Shown: in pieces, positions 5,229-5,872 of the stretch | Layout: every line of letters begins with the position of its first letter | How positions within the stretch are numbered: the stretch's first letter is position 1 | The notes under the pieces: model-generated | The model's input: only the letters and a program-made list of their open reading frames with translations | The model's database searches: none | What the model was told of the DNA's origin: nothing | Translations under genes and position numbers: made by a program | Source: Treponema sp. | GTDB lineage: Bacteria > Spirochaetota > Spirochaetia > Treponematales > Breznakiellaceae | Direction of reading: 5' to 3' | Length of the DNA stretch: 5,872 nt | NCBI GenBank assembly: GCA_031259035.1 | Contig: JAIRLZ010000003.1 | Location: forward strand, 1 to 5,872

Positions 5229-5258
5229 CGGTATATACGAAAGAGTTCGTATATACCG
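5229..5258. promoter_or_regulatory. Perfect 12-bp inverted repeat, operator or RNA hairpin
   Basis: CGGTATATACGA (5229-5240) and TCGTATATACCG (5247-5258) are exact reverse complements with a 6-nt spacer; the spacer ends (A5241/T5246) could add a 13th pair. It lies at about +5 to +34 of the promoter at 5189-5218. This is the position of a repressor operator, but it could equally fold in RNA. No regulator gene is visible in the window. Confidence 0.6.
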
Positions 5259-5297
5259 TAGTTATGTGCAATTTTTTTAGCCCCACATTTGTCGCCG

Positions 5298-5327
5298 CAG
5301 GCGCCATCCGTGGCGCCTGAAATTTTT
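5298..5327 (+). terminator. Intrinsic terminator before the ABC gene
   Basis: CAGGCGCCA (5298-5306) pairs with TGGCGCCTG (5311-5319) around TCCG, a 9-bp GC-rich stem. It is followed by AAA and five T (5323-5327). It probably ends transcripts from the permease side or from the promoter at 5189. Confidence 0.65.
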
Positions 5328-5332
5328 CAGTA

Positions 5333-5361
5333 TTGACATAATAAACATAAAATAGTATAAA
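5333..5361 (+). promoter_or_regulatory. Strong sigma-70 promoter of the ABC gene
   Basis: A consensus TTGACA (5333-5338) is 17 bp from TATAAA (5356-5361). The expected start of transcription (about 5368) lies within or just after the AAAGGA ribosome binding site (5363-5368), and the ATG is at 5373. The leader would be only about 5 nt long, or absent. Confidence 0.75.
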
Positions 5362-5372
5362 AAAAGGACATT

Positions 5373-5870
5373 ATGGAAGGAAATGTTTTAGAAATTGAGA
5401 ATATTCAATATTCTTATGACGGAAAAAACATGGTTTTAGAGGATTTTTCTCTAAAAATTAAACGCGGCGGCATTGTGGCTATGCTTGGGCATAATGGGGC
5501 GGGAAAAACGACATTGCTTCGGCTGATTGGAAAATTGATACAGCCGCATAAAGGCGACATCCAATGGAATTTAATATCCGATAAAAAAATTGGGTATATG
5601 CCGGAAGGATTAGGGCTTTACCCCCGGCTTTCCGGTTATGAAAATATGAAATTGCGGTTTTTAAGCGCAAATAAAAAACCTGATAAAGAATTGATGCTGT
5701 CGATTTTGAATAAAATTGAACTTGGGGAACATGCGAAAAAATTGACAGGATATTATTCAACCGGAATGAAGCGGCGGTTGTCTTTGGTTTGTACATTGGC
5801 GACAACTCCGGAATTATTGTTAATGGACGAACCTTTTTTGGGAATTGACCCGGCAAGCCAAAAAACGTAA
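5373..5870 (+). CDS. ABC transporter ATP-binding protein, 3' part missing or frameshifted
   Basis: The 165 residues form the first three quarters of an ABC ATPase. Walker A is GHNGAGKTT (39-47), the Q-loop region IGYMPEGLGLYP (73-84) has the PE variant common in ABC-2-type exporters, the signature is STGMKRRLSL (129-138), Walker B is LLLMDEP (148-154), and the D-loop is GIDP (157-160). The family is the single-domain NatA/CcmA-like exporter ATPases, which work with a separate membrane subunit. The frame stops right after PASQKT at TAA 5868-5870, so the H-loop switch histidine is absent. The stop follows six A (5860-5865). Moving back one base in this run reads ASQKNVT and stays open to the window edge, so a frameshift, sequencing error or slippage is likely. 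The gene is visibly more AT-rich than the genes before it and has its own promoter and AAAGGA binding site, suggesting a separate origin. Confidence 0.8.
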   Translation: MEGNVLEIENIQYSYDGKNMVLEDFSLKIKRGGIVAMLGHNGAGKTTLLRLIGKLIQPHKGDIQWNLISDKKIGYMPEGLGLYPRLSGYENMKLRFLSANKKPDKELMLSILNKIELGEHAKKLTGYYSTGMKRRLSLVCTLATTPELLLMDEPFLGIDPASQKT

Positions 5871-5872
5871 CC

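Larger units (their letters stand above)
5225..5330 (+). ncRNA. Candidate small RNA or attenuated leader, about 100 nt
   Basis: The stretch has a strong promoter at its 5' end (5189-5218), a 12-13 bp hairpin at the expected RNA 5' end (5229-5258), a run of seven T (5272-5278) and an intrinsic terminator (5298-5327). It ends before a separate promoter for the ABC gene. An 18-codon ORF (ATG 5264 to TGA 5318-5320) overlaps the terminator stem but has no Shine-Dalgarno. Known small RNA families were not recognised. An attenuator of the downstream ABC gene or a plain repressor-controlled promoter are alternatives. Confidence 0.35.

Noticed and set aside
5860..5866. AAAAAAC as a classical -1 slippery heptamer for programmed frameshifting
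   Set aside because: The heptamer is not in the phase X XXY YYZ relative to the ABC reading frame, and no downstream stimulator is visible in the window. Simple slippage or an indel remains possible.

Overview
The window looks like part of a spirochaete chromosome, most likely a gut Treponema. This is an inference from the kind of genes (Cache-type chemoreceptor, exported TPR protein, redox cluster), the many palindromic interspersed repeats and the fairly GC-rich coding sequence. Nothing in the window proves the taxon. It has no rRNA, tRNA, CRISPR array or transposase gene.

Layout: (1) 1-768, minus strand: N-terminal part of a methyl-accepting chemotaxis receptor running off the left edge. 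Its distal part is replaced by, or interrupted with, a hairpin-rich repeat (1-97). (2) 769-1258: a long region with no confident gene. It holds a 35-codon ORF, several hairpins, a near-perfect 34-bp palindrome and a strong promoter. (3) 1259-2377: exported TPR protein, apparently made from a leaderless mRNA. (4) 2378-2483: GC-rich, repeat-like spacer. (5) 2484-5220, plus strand: a compact group of a flavodoxin-like protein without a visible start codon, an exported DUF362 protein, a two-half membrane permease whose first ~52 residues come from an inserted hairpin element, and a 43-codon stub resembling the N-terminus of a DUF4405 membrane protein. (6) 5189-5330: promoter, long hairpin and intrinsic terminator in a row, which could be a small RNA or attenuated leader of about 100 nt. 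(7) 5333-5872: strong promoter and the first 165 codons of an AT-rich ABC transporter ATPase, which stops at a run of six A just before the right edge.

How the genes may work together: the flavodoxin-like protein and DUF362 protein are 9 nt apart with a good ribosome binding site, so they are very likely co-transcribed. With the permease and the DUF4405-like stub they suggest a redox-linked membrane or transport function. The substrate cannot be read from the sequence. Four genes (receptor, flavodoxin, permease, DUF4405 stub) show a disturbed end or start, and three of these sit next to repeat-like DNA, so the main theme is a locus remodelled by small non-coding palindromic elements.
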